26,674 nt of DNA from Syntrophorhabdaceae bacterium PtaU1.Bin034 (lineage in GTDB: Bacteria; Desulfobacterota_G; Syntrophorhabdia; Syntrophorhabdales; WCHB1-27): assembly GCA_002067405.1 (NCBI GenBank), contig MVRP01000043.1, forward strand, positions 1-26,674. Direction: 5' to 3'. The notes beneath the pieces were generated by a model. That model worked only from the letters and a program-made list of their open reading frames with translations. It was not told where the DNA came from and made no database searches. Position 1 is the first letter of the stretch; each line of letters begins with the position of its first letter. Below, one piece after another: positions 7,874 to 14,677 of this stretch. Made by a program: the position numbers and the translations under genes.

Positions 7874-7905
7874 AAAAAACAAGGACGGGCTTCAAGCCCG
7901 TCCTT
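7874..7905 (-). terminator. Rho-independent terminator of rpsT
   Basis: The arms AAGGACGGGCTT (7881-7892) and AAGCCCGTCCTT (7894-7905) form a long GC-rich hairpin. On the minus strand it is followed by a T run (complement of 7874-7879). It lies 25 nt past the rpsT stop. On the plus strand there is no T run, so it is less likely to stop rtcA transcripts. Confidence 0.85.
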
Positions 7906-7930
7906 GGGGAAATTCATGTAAAAACAGCGA

Positions 7931-8209
7931 TTAGCCGGCAGATTCGGCAAGAACCTTGTGGGCTTTCTTCGCAAGCCTGGAAATCCTTCTGGCTGCCTGG
8001 TTCCTGTGGATAACACCCTTGGATGCTGCCTTATCTATGTAAGCGATAGCCGTTCTTGTAACGGCCTCGACATTCGCCGTGTCTTTTTCGTTAACGGCAG
8101 AGAGCGCCTTCTTTATGTTCGTCTTCATTGTCGACTTGACATGGGAATTCCTGAGACGTCTCTTCTCCGCCTGCTGTGCCCTCTTTATTGCGGACTTGTT
8201 TTTTCTCAA
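7931..8209 (-). CDS. rpsT: 30S ribosomal protein S20
   Basis: 92 aa, highly basic, with the typical start RKNKSAIKRAQQAEKRRLRN and the C-terminal KGVIHRNQAARRISRLAKK. S20 binds 16S rRNA early in 30S assembly. The start codon is TTG at 8209: AGGAGG (8215-8220) lies 5 nt upstream, there is no usable ATG, and the family sequence begins here. A rare start codon is also used for S20 in E. coli, where initiation efficiency is part of its control. It has its own promoter (8264-8292), a leader hairpin and its own terminator, so it forms a monocistronic unit. Confidence 0.97.
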   Translation of the reverse strand: MRKNKSAIKRAQQAEKRRLRNSHVKSTMKTNIKKALSAVNEKDTANVEAVTRTAIAYIDKAASKGVIHRNQAARRISRLAKKAHKVLAESAG

Positions 8210-8228
8210 CCTCTCCTCCTCTGATGGG

Positions 8229-8247
8229 AATGGCGAACATCGCCATT
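8229..8247 (-). promoter_or_regulatory. Hairpin in the rpsT leader
   Basis: AATGGCGA (8229-8236) and TCGCCATT (8240-8247) can form an 8-bp stem with a 3-nt loop, ending 8 nt upstream of the Shine-Dalgarno sequence of rpsT. It has no T run, so it is not a terminator. A role in translational autoregulation by S20 is possible but is inference. Confidence 0.5.
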
Positions 8248-8263
8248 TGAAATAAAGTTAATT

Positions 8264-8292
8264 ACTTTAGCATGTTTGACAAGCACGGTCAA
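8264..8292 (-). promoter_or_regulatory. Sigma70-type promoter of rpsT
   Basis: On the minus strand, TTGACC (8287-8292), a 17-nt spacer and TAAAGT (8264-8269) lie about 55 nt before the TTG start of rpsT, giving a leader of about 48 nt that contains the hairpin. Confidence 0.7.
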
Positions 8293-8346
8293 CGACAAAA
8301 GGCGCGTTCCTTCTCTTTCGGGACTATTTTGCAGCAAGAAGCGAAA

Positions 8347-9186
8347 TTATTTCACCTTCTTTGCTTCGGCCGGCTTCTTCTGTCGGGCGGCCGCCTCATC
8401 TATCCTCTTTTCCAGCTGGGCCGCATCGGAATAACCCATCTGTATTGTTCCGTCAGGAAAGATAACGGCCGGGGTCGCATTAATGCCGTTCTCCTCCCCG
8501 AACTTCAAGTTCTCGTCAATCTCTCCTGTCGCACATTCCTGCTTGGGTATGGGCTTCTTCTCAAAGGCAGCCCGGAGCATCGGCTCTGCCTTGCTGCAAA
8601 TAATACTGGTCGCCTGTTCCCGGTTGGCAGGATTGGGATTCAGGAGGAACAATTTCATGTAAAAGGAAATATCGGGCCTCTTCTCAACGATCTTCTTCAT
8701 TTCCTGATGAAGTCTGGCACAGTACGAGCAGTTGGGGTCCGTGAAGACAACGACTTTTATGGGTGCGTCCGCTTTCCCGAGCAACAGGGCGTTTTGAAGT
8801 GAAAGGCCCTGCATGTTCACCTTTCTATCCCTGTTCAATTCCTCTATTCTCTCGCGTGTGACGTCCCTCCTGTTCGCGTAATCGATAAGGGGTCCCGGGC
8901 TCACATATTTCTTTGCAAAGTCCACGTAAATGACAAACCTCTGGCCTTTGTTCTCGATTGAAGCCTCCCACAGCCCCTTTATCGGGCTCATCCTGATACT
9001 CAGGACCTTTGCAGCCGCCATATTGATCTTCTCCAGAATCGGTGCCATGTCCCTGTCGGAAAGGGTATGGCATTTGGTGCAGCTCTGGCTGCCCTCTCTG
9101 AATGCATGGACAGGGGCGCTGAAAATAAGCAGAGCGACGAAGACAAACAGGAGTATGGTAAGTGGAGCGGTGTCCGGTTTCATCAT
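8347..9186 (-). CDS. Exported DsbC-like thiol:disulfide isomerase with an N-terminal CxxCH motif
   Basis: 279 aa. A signal peptide (hydrophobic residues about 9-24, likely cleavage after VHA at 28) is followed directly by SCTKCH (C36, C39, H40), a c-type haem attachment motif. Residues about 55-100 resemble the DsbC/DsbG N-terminal dimerisation domain. A thioredoxin-fold domain from about 140 has the active site CSYC (C153, C156) and cis-Pro TPA (P239). A second Cys pair (C197, C218) has nearly the spacing of the structural disulfide of DsbC. The expected role is periplasmic disulfide isomerisation or reduction, perhaps in cytochrome c maturation. AAAAAAGGAG precedes tandem ATG codons. The C-terminus is Lys/Ala rich. 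It lies 68 nt downstream of the NusG paralogue and may share its transcript. The isomerase call is sound; haem binding is inferred from the motif alone. Confidence 0.85.
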   Translation of the reverse strand: MMKPDTAPLTILLFVFVALLIFSAPVHAFREGSQSCTKCHTLSDRDMAPILEKINMAAAKVLSIRMSPIKGLWEASIENKGQRFVIYVDFAKKYVSPGPLIDYANRRDVTRERIEELNRDRKVNMQGLSLQNALLLGKADAPIKVVVFTDPNCSYCARLHQEMKKIVEKRPDISFYMKLFLLNPNPANREQATSIICSKAEPMLRAAFEKKPIPKQECATGEIDENLKFGEENGINATPAVIFPDGTIQMGYSDAAQLEKRIDEAAARQKKPAEAKKVK

Positions 9187-9254
9187 GAATCTCCTTTTTT
9201 CAGGAACTGCACAACCGGAAAGCGGTTGCAGTGCTGTGTGATCGGCCTCGTTGT

Positions 9255-9749
9255 TCAGGGCACAGTGATGAGATCGCTGTCTATTACCATCTTCGCGTAG
9301 AAATTGATGCCTTCCAGCAGTATCATGGCGCGCTCTTCGCCTTCCAGTTCCCTTTCGAAGATGCCGCCTAATCCTTTGAACGGTCCGTCCTTGATGAAGA
9401 CTTTCTCCCCTTTCCTGAATCTCTTTTTTTCGATCCGCGCCACGCCATCGACGAGCTTTCCCCTTATGAATTCAATGAATTCCTCCTGAAGGGGGACCAT
9501 CTTTCCGCCAAAGGTGACGATCTTGTTGATCCCTCTCGCATATTTCACCATGTGGTAGTCGTCAATGGGGTGAAATTTCACGAATATGTAATTGGGGAAC
9601 ATGGCTTCAACGACCTCGACAAACCGGCCCTCCCGGTATTTTCGCAGTTTCAGCTTCGGATTCAGCACTTCGTATGATGCGGTGGTGAGATTATGAGAGG
9701 CGCGGTTTTCATTCTTGGGCTTCGTGTTCACGACAAACCACTGTTTCAT
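9255..9749 (-). CDS. NusG paralogue (RfaH/UpxY/LoaP-like transcription antitermination factor)
   Basis: 164 aa. The NGN domain starts at QWFVVNTKPKNE and contains FPNYIFVKF and the RGINKIVTFGGK segment. The C-terminal KOW domain starts near RKGEKVFIKDGPFKGLGG. NusG-family proteins bind the RNA polymerase clamp and affect pausing and termination. The sequence is closer to specialised paralogues (shorter NGN, a VPLQEEFIEFIRGK linker) than to housekeeping NusG, and there is no secE or rplK next to it. These paralogues usually act on long polysaccharide or secondary-metabolite operons. None is in this window, so the target is unknown. It lies between ogt and the DsbC-like gene on the same strand. 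Confidence 0.85.
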   Translation of the reverse strand: MKQWFVVNTKPKNENRASHNLTTASYEVLNPKLKLRKYREGRFVEVVEAMFPNYIFVKFHPIDDYHMVKYARGINKIVTFGGKMVPLQEEFIEFIRGKLVDGVARIEKKRFRKGEKVFIKDGPFKGLGGIFERELEGEERAMILLEGINFYAKMVIDSDLITVP

Positions 9750-9780
9750 GATGAACCTTGTGACGTTGTTTTGTTGTTAG

Positions 9781-10305
9781 TTAGGATAGAAGCATAGACT
9801 TTTGCAACTCGCGAACATGCAGGCCCTCTATCGACAGAAGTCTCACTTTTGTGTCGAGGCCCATATCGAAGCCGCCGAGTGAGCCGTCTCCCCTGACTAT
9901 GCGGTGACAGGGTATGACCACTGGGATCGGGTTTCTCTTCAGCGCCTGGCCAACTGCCCTTGCAGCATTCGGGTAGCCGAGGCGGCCGGCAATCATGCCG
10001 TAAGATGCAATCTTCCCGTACGGGATCTTCCTCGTCTCCTCCAGCACTCGTTTGGTAAAATCTCTGAGACCGGAGAGATCGATGGGGATATCGAGGAGCA
10101 CTTCTTCGCCGTCAAAATAGCGCCGCAGGAGTTCGCCGGCGTGCCTGAAGCGGCCGGGAGACTCCGTTGCTTCCGGAAACTCCATCGCGATCAGACGATG
10201 AACATCGTCCGAATCGGGTGGATACATATCCAGCCGACAGAGATGGGTGTCCCTGGCGAAGAGGACGACGCTGCCCAAATGAGAATCTAAAACTGCATAT
10301 TTCAT
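9781..10305 (-). CDS. ogt: Methylated-DNA--protein-cysteine S-methyltransferase
   Basis: 174 aa from the chosen start (MKYAVLDSHLG). The C-terminal DNA-binding and active-site domain has SYGMIAGRLGYPNAARAVG with the Arg finger, then the active-site PCHRIV and GSLGGF. It transfers O6-alkyl groups from guanine to its own cysteine. The frame is open to 10344, but that stretch overlaps the divergent promoter of the next gene and has no ribosome site. The 10305 start has only a weak AAAGG. After GSLGGF the sequence FDMGLDTKVRLLSIEG differs a little from the usual YGGGLDRK form. It could be the first gene of a unit with the NusG paralogue, 31 nt downstream. Confidence 0.93.
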   Translation of the reverse strand: MKYAVLDSHLGSVVLFARDTHLCRLDMYPPDSDDVHRLIAMEFPEATESPGRFRHAGELLRRYFDGEEVLLDIPIDLSGLRDFTKRVLEETRKIPYGKIASYGMIAGRLGYPNAARAVGQALKRNPIPVVIPCHRIVRGDGSLGGFDMGLDTKVRLLSIEGLHVRELQKSMLLS

Positions 10306-10320
10306 GGCCTTTAGCCCAAA

Positions 10321-10349
10321 TTGACACGCATATTTTGAAAACATAAAAT
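10321..10349 (+). promoter_or_regulatory. Near-consensus sigma70 promoter of the MBL-fold hydrolase
   Basis: TTGACA (10321-10326), a 17-nt spacer and TAAAAT (10344-10349) are almost perfect. Transcription should start near 10356, about 18 nt before the start codon. Confidence 0.8.
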
Positions 10350-10373
10350 AAGGATACCATAAACGGGGAAGTG

Positions 10374-11138
10374 ATGGAAGGCTTTGTGAAATTCATCGGA
10401 ACCGGCGGTGCACGGTTCGTAGTCGCCAGCCAGATGCGGTCAACAGGGGGTTTGTGGCTCAATTACAGGGATACAAACCTGTACATCGACCCCGGACCGG
10501 GAGCACTTGTGAGGGTTCGAAACGGCCGGGGCGAACTGGAGCCCGCTCATCTTGACGGCATTATCCTTACCCACAAGCATCTGGACCATTCCAACGACGT
10601 GAACGTGATGGTTGAAGCCATGACCGAAGGGGGCCACAGAAGAAGAGGGGTTCTCTTTTGCCCGGAAGATGCCTTGGGGGAAGAAGGGGTAGTGCTGCGA
10701 TACCTAAGAAAGTATCTGGAACGGATAGAGCTTCTCGGGGAGAAGGGGGAATACATAATTAAGGATGTGGTGTTCTCCGTTCCCGTGAGGCACGTGCATC
10801 CGGGCGAAGTTTATGGAATGATTTTCAACCTGAACAAGAAAATAGGACTGATCGCCGACACGCGCTTCTTTGAGGAGCTGCCGGATTTCTACCCGGTCGA
10901 TGTTCTTATAGTGAACGTGCTGAGGGTGCAGCCGATCCGGGAGAGCGATCGCATCGATCATCTGTCGCTGGCTGATGTGAGGGAGATTGTCAGCCGGATA
11001 AGGCCGGAGGTGGCCATCATGACCCACTTCGGCATGAGCATGCTCAAGGATGATCCGGAAGTTCTGGCAAAGGCGCTGCAAGAAGAGACGGGCGTCGAGG
11101 TGGTGGCGGCTTACGACGAAATGATTTGGCGTTTTTGA
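10374..11138 (+). CDS. Metallo-beta-lactamase-fold metal-dependent hydrolase
   Basis: 254 aa. It has the TGGLWLNYRDTNLYIDPGPGAL strand region, the metal-binding motif LTHKHLDHSND (HxHxDH), a later His in VRHVHPGE, a metal-bridging Asp in LIADTRF, and a C-terminal MTHFGMS. This resembles the ribonuclease Z/PhnP-like branch of the MBL superfamily, but it lacks features that would name a substrate. It is probably cytoplasmic. GGGGA lies 4 nt before the ATG; a GTG immediately upstream at 10371 is an equal alternative that would add one residue. It is convergent with the histidine kinase gene. Confidence 0.85.
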   Translation: MEGFVKFIGTGGARFVVASQMRSTGGLWLNYRDTNLYIDPGPGALVRVRNGRGELEPAHLDGIILTHKHLDHSNDVNVMVEAMTEGGHRRRGVLFCPEDALGEEGVVLRYLRKYLERIELLGEKGEYIIKDVVFSVPVRHVHPGEVYGMIFNLNKKIGLIADTRFFEELPDFYPVDVLIVNVLRVQPIRESDRIDHLSLADVREIVSRIRPEVAIMTHFGMSMLKDDPEVLAKALQEETGVEVVAAYDEMIWRF

Positions 11139-11176
11139 GAGGCGTGATCTTCTGAATTATAAAAAAGTAGTTGCGG

Positions 11177-12088
11177 TTAAAGCCGCGGGTCAGGAGCGGA
11201 GCCCGGCTCTTCACCTGCGGGCAGCACCATACGGAATGTACTGCCCTCACCTTCGGCGCTCTCCACTTCTATGGTGCCTCCATTGGCTTCTACGAGCCTT
11301 TTTGTGAGGGAGAGTCCCAACCCCGTCCCGTCGCCCCTGGTTTTTGTGGTGAAAAAGGGGTCGAAGATCCTGTTCAGATCATCTTTTGCTATTCCCACGC
11401 CGCTATCGGTGACGGAAATCCAGACGAACCGATCTTCTGTTGCTCCTGTCCTGATAACCAGAGGGCCGCCTTCCGGCATGGCCTGAGCGGCATTCATCAC
11501 AATATTGATCAGTGCCTGTTGCAGGTGGATTTTGTCAGCGTTCACTGTGGGCAGGTTTTCTTCTTTCTCCACGGTGAGCTTGATATTCTTGAACCTCGTC
11601 AGATGGTGTTCGGTGAAGAGAATGGTATCGTCAAGAATGCCGTTCAAATCGAGTTGCTCTTTTTCGGGTTCCGACATATGGGAAAAATCGAGAAGACGCA
11701 TGAGGACCTTCGACAGGCGCTCGGCTTCCTTTTCAATAAAGCTCGCGTATTTTTGAATCTTGTCGGTATCGGATGCGGTCTCGATTCGCTTTGCGAAACC
11801 CTGGATGGAGATAAGGGGGTTCTTTATTTCGTGAGCGATGGAGGCTGCCAGTTCGCCCAGGGATGAGAGCCGGTTGGTGCGGGTGAGTACTTCGTCAAAG
11901 CTTCTGATCCTCTCGTCCCGTTCCCTGAGCTCACGGATCTTCTCCTGCAGCGTATCGTATACTTCGTTGAGCTCCTTTATGTTCGCCAGAAGCAGCTTCT
12001 CGCGGGTCGCCGACAGTCCCCTGGCGTCCTCGAGCTGTATCTCGCATTCCTTGAGCTTCTTGTTGAACAATTCTTCTTTGTTTTCCAT
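11177..12088 (-). CDS. Cytoplasmic sensor histidine kinase without its own sensory or membrane domain
   Basis: 303 aa from ATG 12088. Residues 1-75 are a charged heptad-rich coiled coil. The HisKA domain has SIAHEIKNPLISIQGFA (H86), followed by HATPase_c with the N box (N199, LINIVMNAAQAM), G1 DSGVGI (228-233), the F box DPFFTTK and G2 GTGLGLSL (254-261). All catalytic motifs are intact. There is no transmembrane segment or PAS/GAF domain, so the signal probably comes through a partner. The gene starts 2 nt after the stop of the V4R-domain gene, which is a natural candidate. No response regulator is adjacent. The frame extends upstream to 12139 but that part overlaps the V4R gene. Confidence 0.92.
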   Translation of the reverse strand: MENKEELFNKKLKECEIQLEDARGLSATREKLLLANIKELNEVYDTLQEKIRELRERDERIRSFDEVLTRTNRLSSLGELAASIAHEIKNPLISIQGFAKRIETASDTDKIQKYASFIEKEAERLSKVLMRLLDFSHMSEPEKEQLDLNGILDDTILFTEHHLTRFKNIKLTVEKEENLPTVNADKIHLQQALINIVMNAAQAMPEGGPLVIRTGATEDRFVWISVTDSGVGIAKDDLNRIFDPFFTTKTRGDGTGLGLSLTKRLVEANGGTIEVESAEGEGSTFRMVLPAGEEPGSAPDPRL

Positions 12089-12090
12089 GT

Positions 12091-12540
12091 TCAATAAAGC
12101 AGGACGTCGAACTCGCAATAGCTGTAGCCCACTGACCAACTTGCTGTCTGCCTCGATTTAGCCCTTTTTCCGTACACCTTTTCCAACAAACCGGCGATGA
12201 TCCCGCTTTCCATATCGCAGAACATTTCACCCGTAAAAGGGAAACCCGCACAGGTGATACATTCCTGGAGCCTCACGATCAGGTGGTCCTCGTTGACGAC
12301 CTCCACCTCGGGCACGCCGATCTTCAGCTCCTCTACGACCCTTTTGAAGTCTTCGAGCGAGTTTGCCTCCAGCATATTTCCTACCGATTTCCCCATTATA
12401 TAGAGGGTTTGGCCCGCAGTCTCGCCGAGGAGGCTCCTCATACCGATGATCCTCAATATCCGAAAGAGGACGAGAGGGACCTCCTCGCCGAGGTTCGGCC
12501 GCGCAATGGCCTTTATCTCTTCCAAAGAGTATTCTTTCAC
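12091..12540 (-). CDS. V4R-domain (4-vinyl reductase-like) small-molecule-binding protein
   Basis: 149 aa. The N-terminal helical part (LGEEVPLVLFRILRIIG ... ETAGQTLYIMGKSVGNML) leads into a V4R-type core with conserved spacing: ECITCAGFPFTGEMFC (C94, C97, C108), ESGIIAGLLEKVYGK and GYSYCEF (C142). V4R domains bind small hydrophobic ligands or metals and regulate signalling or transcription (as in XylR-type regulators and BchJ). The start is GTG at 12540, with GGAGGG just upstream, and it overlaps the preceding stop as GTGA. The tight coupling to a sensorless histidine kinase suggests it supplies the input. No DNA-binding domain is present. The ligand is unknown. Confidence 0.75.
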   Translation of the reverse strand: MKEYSLEEIKAIARPNLGEEVPLVLFRILRIIGMRSLLGETAGQTLYIMGKSVGNMLEANSLEDFKRVVEELKIGVPEVEVVNEDHLIVRLQECITCAGFPFTGEMFCDMESGIIAGLLEKVYGKRAKSRQTASWSVGYSYCEFDVLLY

Positions 12541-13316
12541 GTTCTTCCCTCCTCCAGGACGCGCAACATCTCGTTATGTATCAATCCGTTGGAGGCCACC
12601 ACTTGTCCTTTGTATATGTCGAAGGGCTCCCCTTTGAGACCGGTGATCTTTCCGCCTGCTTCTTCCAATACAATGACGCCTGCGGCAGTGTCCCACGCAT
12701 TCAGCTTCAGTTCCCAGAAACCGTCAAAACGGCCTGCTGCAACGTAACAAAGGTTAAGCGCTGCAGATCCGTCCCTCCTGACTGCCTGGGCCTTATAAAG
12801 AAAGGCGATAAAATGGTCGATATTGTTGCGGCTGCTTGTCGGGAGATCGTAAGGAAAACCGGTGACCAAAAGACACTGTCTCATATGGGCCGTGGTAGAA
12901 ACCTTAAGTCTCTGCCCGTTCAGAAAGGAGCCTTTTCCCGTCCTCGCAACGAAAAGTTCGTCAAAGATCGGGTTGTATACCACGCCGCAGACCACTTCGC
13001 CCTTCACTTCATAGGCGATGGACGTGCAGAAGAAGGGGTAGCCATGGGCGTAGTTGGTAGTGCCGTCGATCGGGTCCACGATCCACCTGTTCTTGTGGCC
13101 GTCGAAGATATTGTCCTTCTCTTCGCTCACCACGTAGTCGTCGGGGAACTCCTTCCCGATGAGACTCATGATCCGCTCCTGGCACTTGAGGTCGACGTCG
13201 GTAACGATGTTGGTCTCTCCCTTGTGATAGATGGAGAGATCTTTCTGGAAATGTTGTTTTTGTATCCTTCCCGACTCGAAAGCCAGTTGAACGGCGAATT
13301 CAAGTATATTGTCCAT
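12537..13316 (-). CDS. Inositol monophosphatase family protein (SuhB-like)
   Basis: 259 aa, normal for the family. Metal-binding motifs are present: SEEKDN (Glu), WIVDPIDGTTNYAHG (DPIDGTTN) and the C-terminal NAWDTAAGVIVLEEAGG. The family are Mg2+-dependent phosphatases of inositol phosphates; bacterial SuhB also joins rRNA antitermination complexes. It is first in a three-gene unit with the V4R protein (4-nt overlap) and the histidine kinase. The predicted -10 box lies only 9 nt before the ATG, and AGGGA directly precedes it. Confidence 0.92.
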   Translation of the reverse strand: MDNILEFAVQLAFESGRIQKQHFQKDLSIYHKGETNIVTDVDLKCQERIMSLIGKEFPDDYVVSEEKDNIFDGHKNRWIVDPIDGTTNYAHGYPFFCTSIAYEVKGEVVCGVVYNPIFDELFVARTGKGSFLNGQRLKVSTTAHMRQCLLVTGFPYDLPTSSRNNIDHFIAFLYKAQAVRRDGSAALNLCYVAAGRFDGFWELKLNAWDTAAGVIVLEEAGGKITGLKGEPFDIYKGQVVASNGLIHNEMLRVLEEGRT

Positions 13317-13325
13317 AGTCCCTAT

Positions 13326-13354
13326 ATGATATGAATATATCGCAGGATTTGCAA
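13326..13354 (-). promoter_or_regulatory. Candidate promoter of the suhB-like/V4R/kinase unit
   Basis: On the minus strand, TTGCAA (13349-13354), a 17-nt spacer and TATCAT (13326-13331) end 9 nt before the ATG, giving a 5' leader of only a few nucleotides. Confidence 0.5.
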
Positions 13355-13389
13355 GGCCGTGCGCCGACTTCCGGTGCCTTCGAAAATAA

Positions 13390-13419
13390 TTGACACTTTC
13401 CGATCTTCTGTGCGATTAT
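13390..13419 (+). promoter_or_regulatory. Candidate promoter of cspA
   Basis: A perfect -35 TTGACA (13390-13395) is followed after 18 nt by GATTAT (13414-13419). Transcription from about 13426 would give a leader of roughly 104 nt before the ATG. The -10 is weak and TATTAT at 13417-13422 is an alternative. Confidence 0.5.
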
Positions 13420-13452
13420 TATACCCGAAGTTTCGGACGTGTTGTCGTAGAG

Positions 13453-13487
13453 CCGCAATACGTGAAACGTATTGCGGTTTCTTTTTT
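13453..13487 (+). terminator. Terminator-like hairpin inside the cspA leader (candidate attenuator)
   Basis: CCGCAATACG (13453-13462), a 5-nt loop and CGTATTGCGG (13468-13477) form a perfect 10-bp stem, followed at once by TTTCTTTTTT (13478-13487). It has every feature of an intrinsic terminator yet lies between the candidate promoter and the cspA ribosome site (GAGGAGG, 13513-13519). Readthrough would be needed to express the gene. Confidence 0.75.
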
Positions 13488-13529
13488 GCATTGTTCCGTC
13501 TTCCATCATTTCGAGGAGGTATTTGAAGT

Positions 13530-13730
13530 ATGGCAAAAGGTACGGTGAAGTGGTTCAACGCATCCAAAGGTTTTGGATTTATCGCGAAGGATGACGGAGG
13601 AGACGTGTTTGTGCACTACACTGCGATCCAGGACGAGGGATTCAAATCCCTGTCAGAGGGTCAGGCGGTGAGCTTTGATATAGTAGACAGTCCCAAAGGT
13701 CCCAAAGCAGCAAACGTTGTAAAACTGTAA
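13530..13730 (+). CDS. cspA: Cold-shock domain protein
   Basis: 66 aa, standard CSP length, with RNP1 KGFGFI and RNP2 VFVHY in a single cold-shock domain. It binds single-stranded RNA and DNA; E. coli homologues act as RNA chaperones and transcription antiterminators. GAGGAGG lies 10 nt before the ATG. The gene is monocistronic, between a leader hairpin and a strong terminator. The symbol reflects family membership, not proof of cold induction. Confidence 0.97.
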   Translation: MAKGTVKWFNASKGFGFIAKDDGGDVFVHYTAIQDEGFKSLSEGQAVSFDIVDSPKGPKAANVVKL

Positions 13731-13804
13731 CGTACGTAACGCTTTTTCTTCTTTATGAGGAGGAGGCTCCGACGGTGGAGGGGACGACACTGGCCCCAAT
13801 AATT

Positions 13805-13835
13805 GAAAAGACAGGTCTTCAAGACCTGTCTTTTC
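13805..13835. terminator. Bidirectional Rho-independent terminator between cspA and the DUF4412-like gene
   Basis: GAAAAGACAGGTCTT (13805-13819) and AAGACCTGTCTTTTC (13821-13835) are perfectly complementary. The outer AAAA/TTTT pairs provide T runs in both directions. It serves the convergent genes cspA (plus) and 13865-14443 (minus). Its centre CTTCAAG is the same as in the rpsT terminator. Confidence 0.85.
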
Positions 13836-13864
13836 ATATTCTTCCCCACATTCAACGTTCGCAC

Positions 13865-14443
13865 TCAGCGTGATCTTTTCACCTCCCCGGTGGCATTCGA
13901 CGGCATGTTTATTTTCTCGTAGCTCTCCGGTATCTCGAACAGACTGTCCGGAACCGATGTCTTGATGTTCCGGTATTCGATGCTCCAGCTCCCGTTAAGG
14001 GCCATGGTCTTGACCGGGAAATTCAAATCTGTAGCTATCCACTGGTAAAAGGAATCATTTGCGTCTCCCTCTTTCGTACTGACCTGATACTTCTTTGTCT
14101 CCCGTCCGTCTATTACTTCGGACCCGAGGAACTTCCTGCTTCCTTCGTGGGATTGTTTTTCCTCGATGGCCGGCTTCTTCTTGGGATCAAAGGGCATTTC
14201 TATATATGCCTTCTGATCCGGGATCACGATCCATGACTTGTTCTTGTCATGCCGGATGATCGCGTACTCCGAGCCGTTCTTCATCTCGATGCGGTACTTG
14301 TTTCCTTTTACGTAGAGTTTGCCCGATTGTTTCTGGTCACCGTCCTTGGTTATCATGTCGGCTGACAACTCGAAAGCCCCCGCCTGGCAAACAAAGACGA
14401 GGAGGACAAAGAGGATACCGAAGCTCAGAAGAATCTTTCTCAT
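13865..14443 (-). CDS. Exported LolA/DUF4412-like protein
   Basis: 192 aa from ATG 14443. There is a clear signal peptide (MRKILLSFGILFVLLVFVCQAGA, cleavage near AGA-F), then a beta-rich region: ELSADMITKDGDQKQSGKLYVKGNKYRIEM, followed by SWIVIPDQKAYIEMPF and a C-terminal SLFEIPESYEKINMP. This pattern (a polypeptide dragging successive strands, then phi-PESY) matches DUF4412/outer-membrane lipoprotein-sorting-like proteins thought to bind lipid or lipoprotein. Function is unproven. An ATG four codons upstream (14455) has AGGA 8 nt before it and is a possible alternative. A Cys in the signal region (VCQAGA) does not form a good lipobox. Confidence 0.75.
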   Translation of the reverse strand: MRKILLSFGILFVLLVFVCQAGAFELSADMITKDGDQKQSGKLYVKGNKYRIEMKNGSEYAIIRHDKNKSWIVIPDQKAYIEMPFDPKKKPAIEEKQSHEGSRKFLGSEVIDGRETKKYQVSTKEGDANDSFYQWIATDLNFPVKTMALNGSWSIEYRNIKTSVPDSLFEIPESYEKINMPSNATGEVKRSR

Positions 14444-14594
14444 TGCTGCCCCCATTATTGGTTTCCTAAGTGTACTAGTGCAAATATAGTCATCGACAAT
14501 GTCAAAATAAACTGTCGCGATTTCCGGAGCGGGAAAGACAGGCACCGACCCTGTGTGACGGGTAGGAAAGACCGACCTCAGCCGGTATCAAAGC

Positions 14595-14623
14595 TTGACT
14601 TGCCCTGCTCAATACCCTATATT
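14595..14623 (+). promoter_or_regulatory. Sigma70-type promoter of the yihY-like gene
   Basis: TTGACT (14595-14600), a 17-nt spacer and TATATT (14618-14623). It lies inside the upstream in-frame extension of the next gene, supporting the later start at 14678. Confidence 0.7.
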
Positions 14624-14677
14624 CCTAGCCGGACCGGCTTTACCCGGCAAAATCTTCACAAAACAGAGTTGTGGGCG

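Noticed and set aside
9205..9235. A short hairpin (CAACCG/CGGTTG) between the NusG paralogue and the DsbC-like gene.
   Set aside because: A 6-bp stem without an adjoining T run; not enough to call a terminator.
14470..14510. TTGACA and TATATT on the minus strand upstream of the DUF4412-like gene.
   Set aside because: They are only 11 nt apart, too close to serve as one sigma70 promoter.
14555..14677. N-terminal extension of the YihY-like protein.
   Set aside because: A good promoter lies inside it and the family homology starts after 14678.
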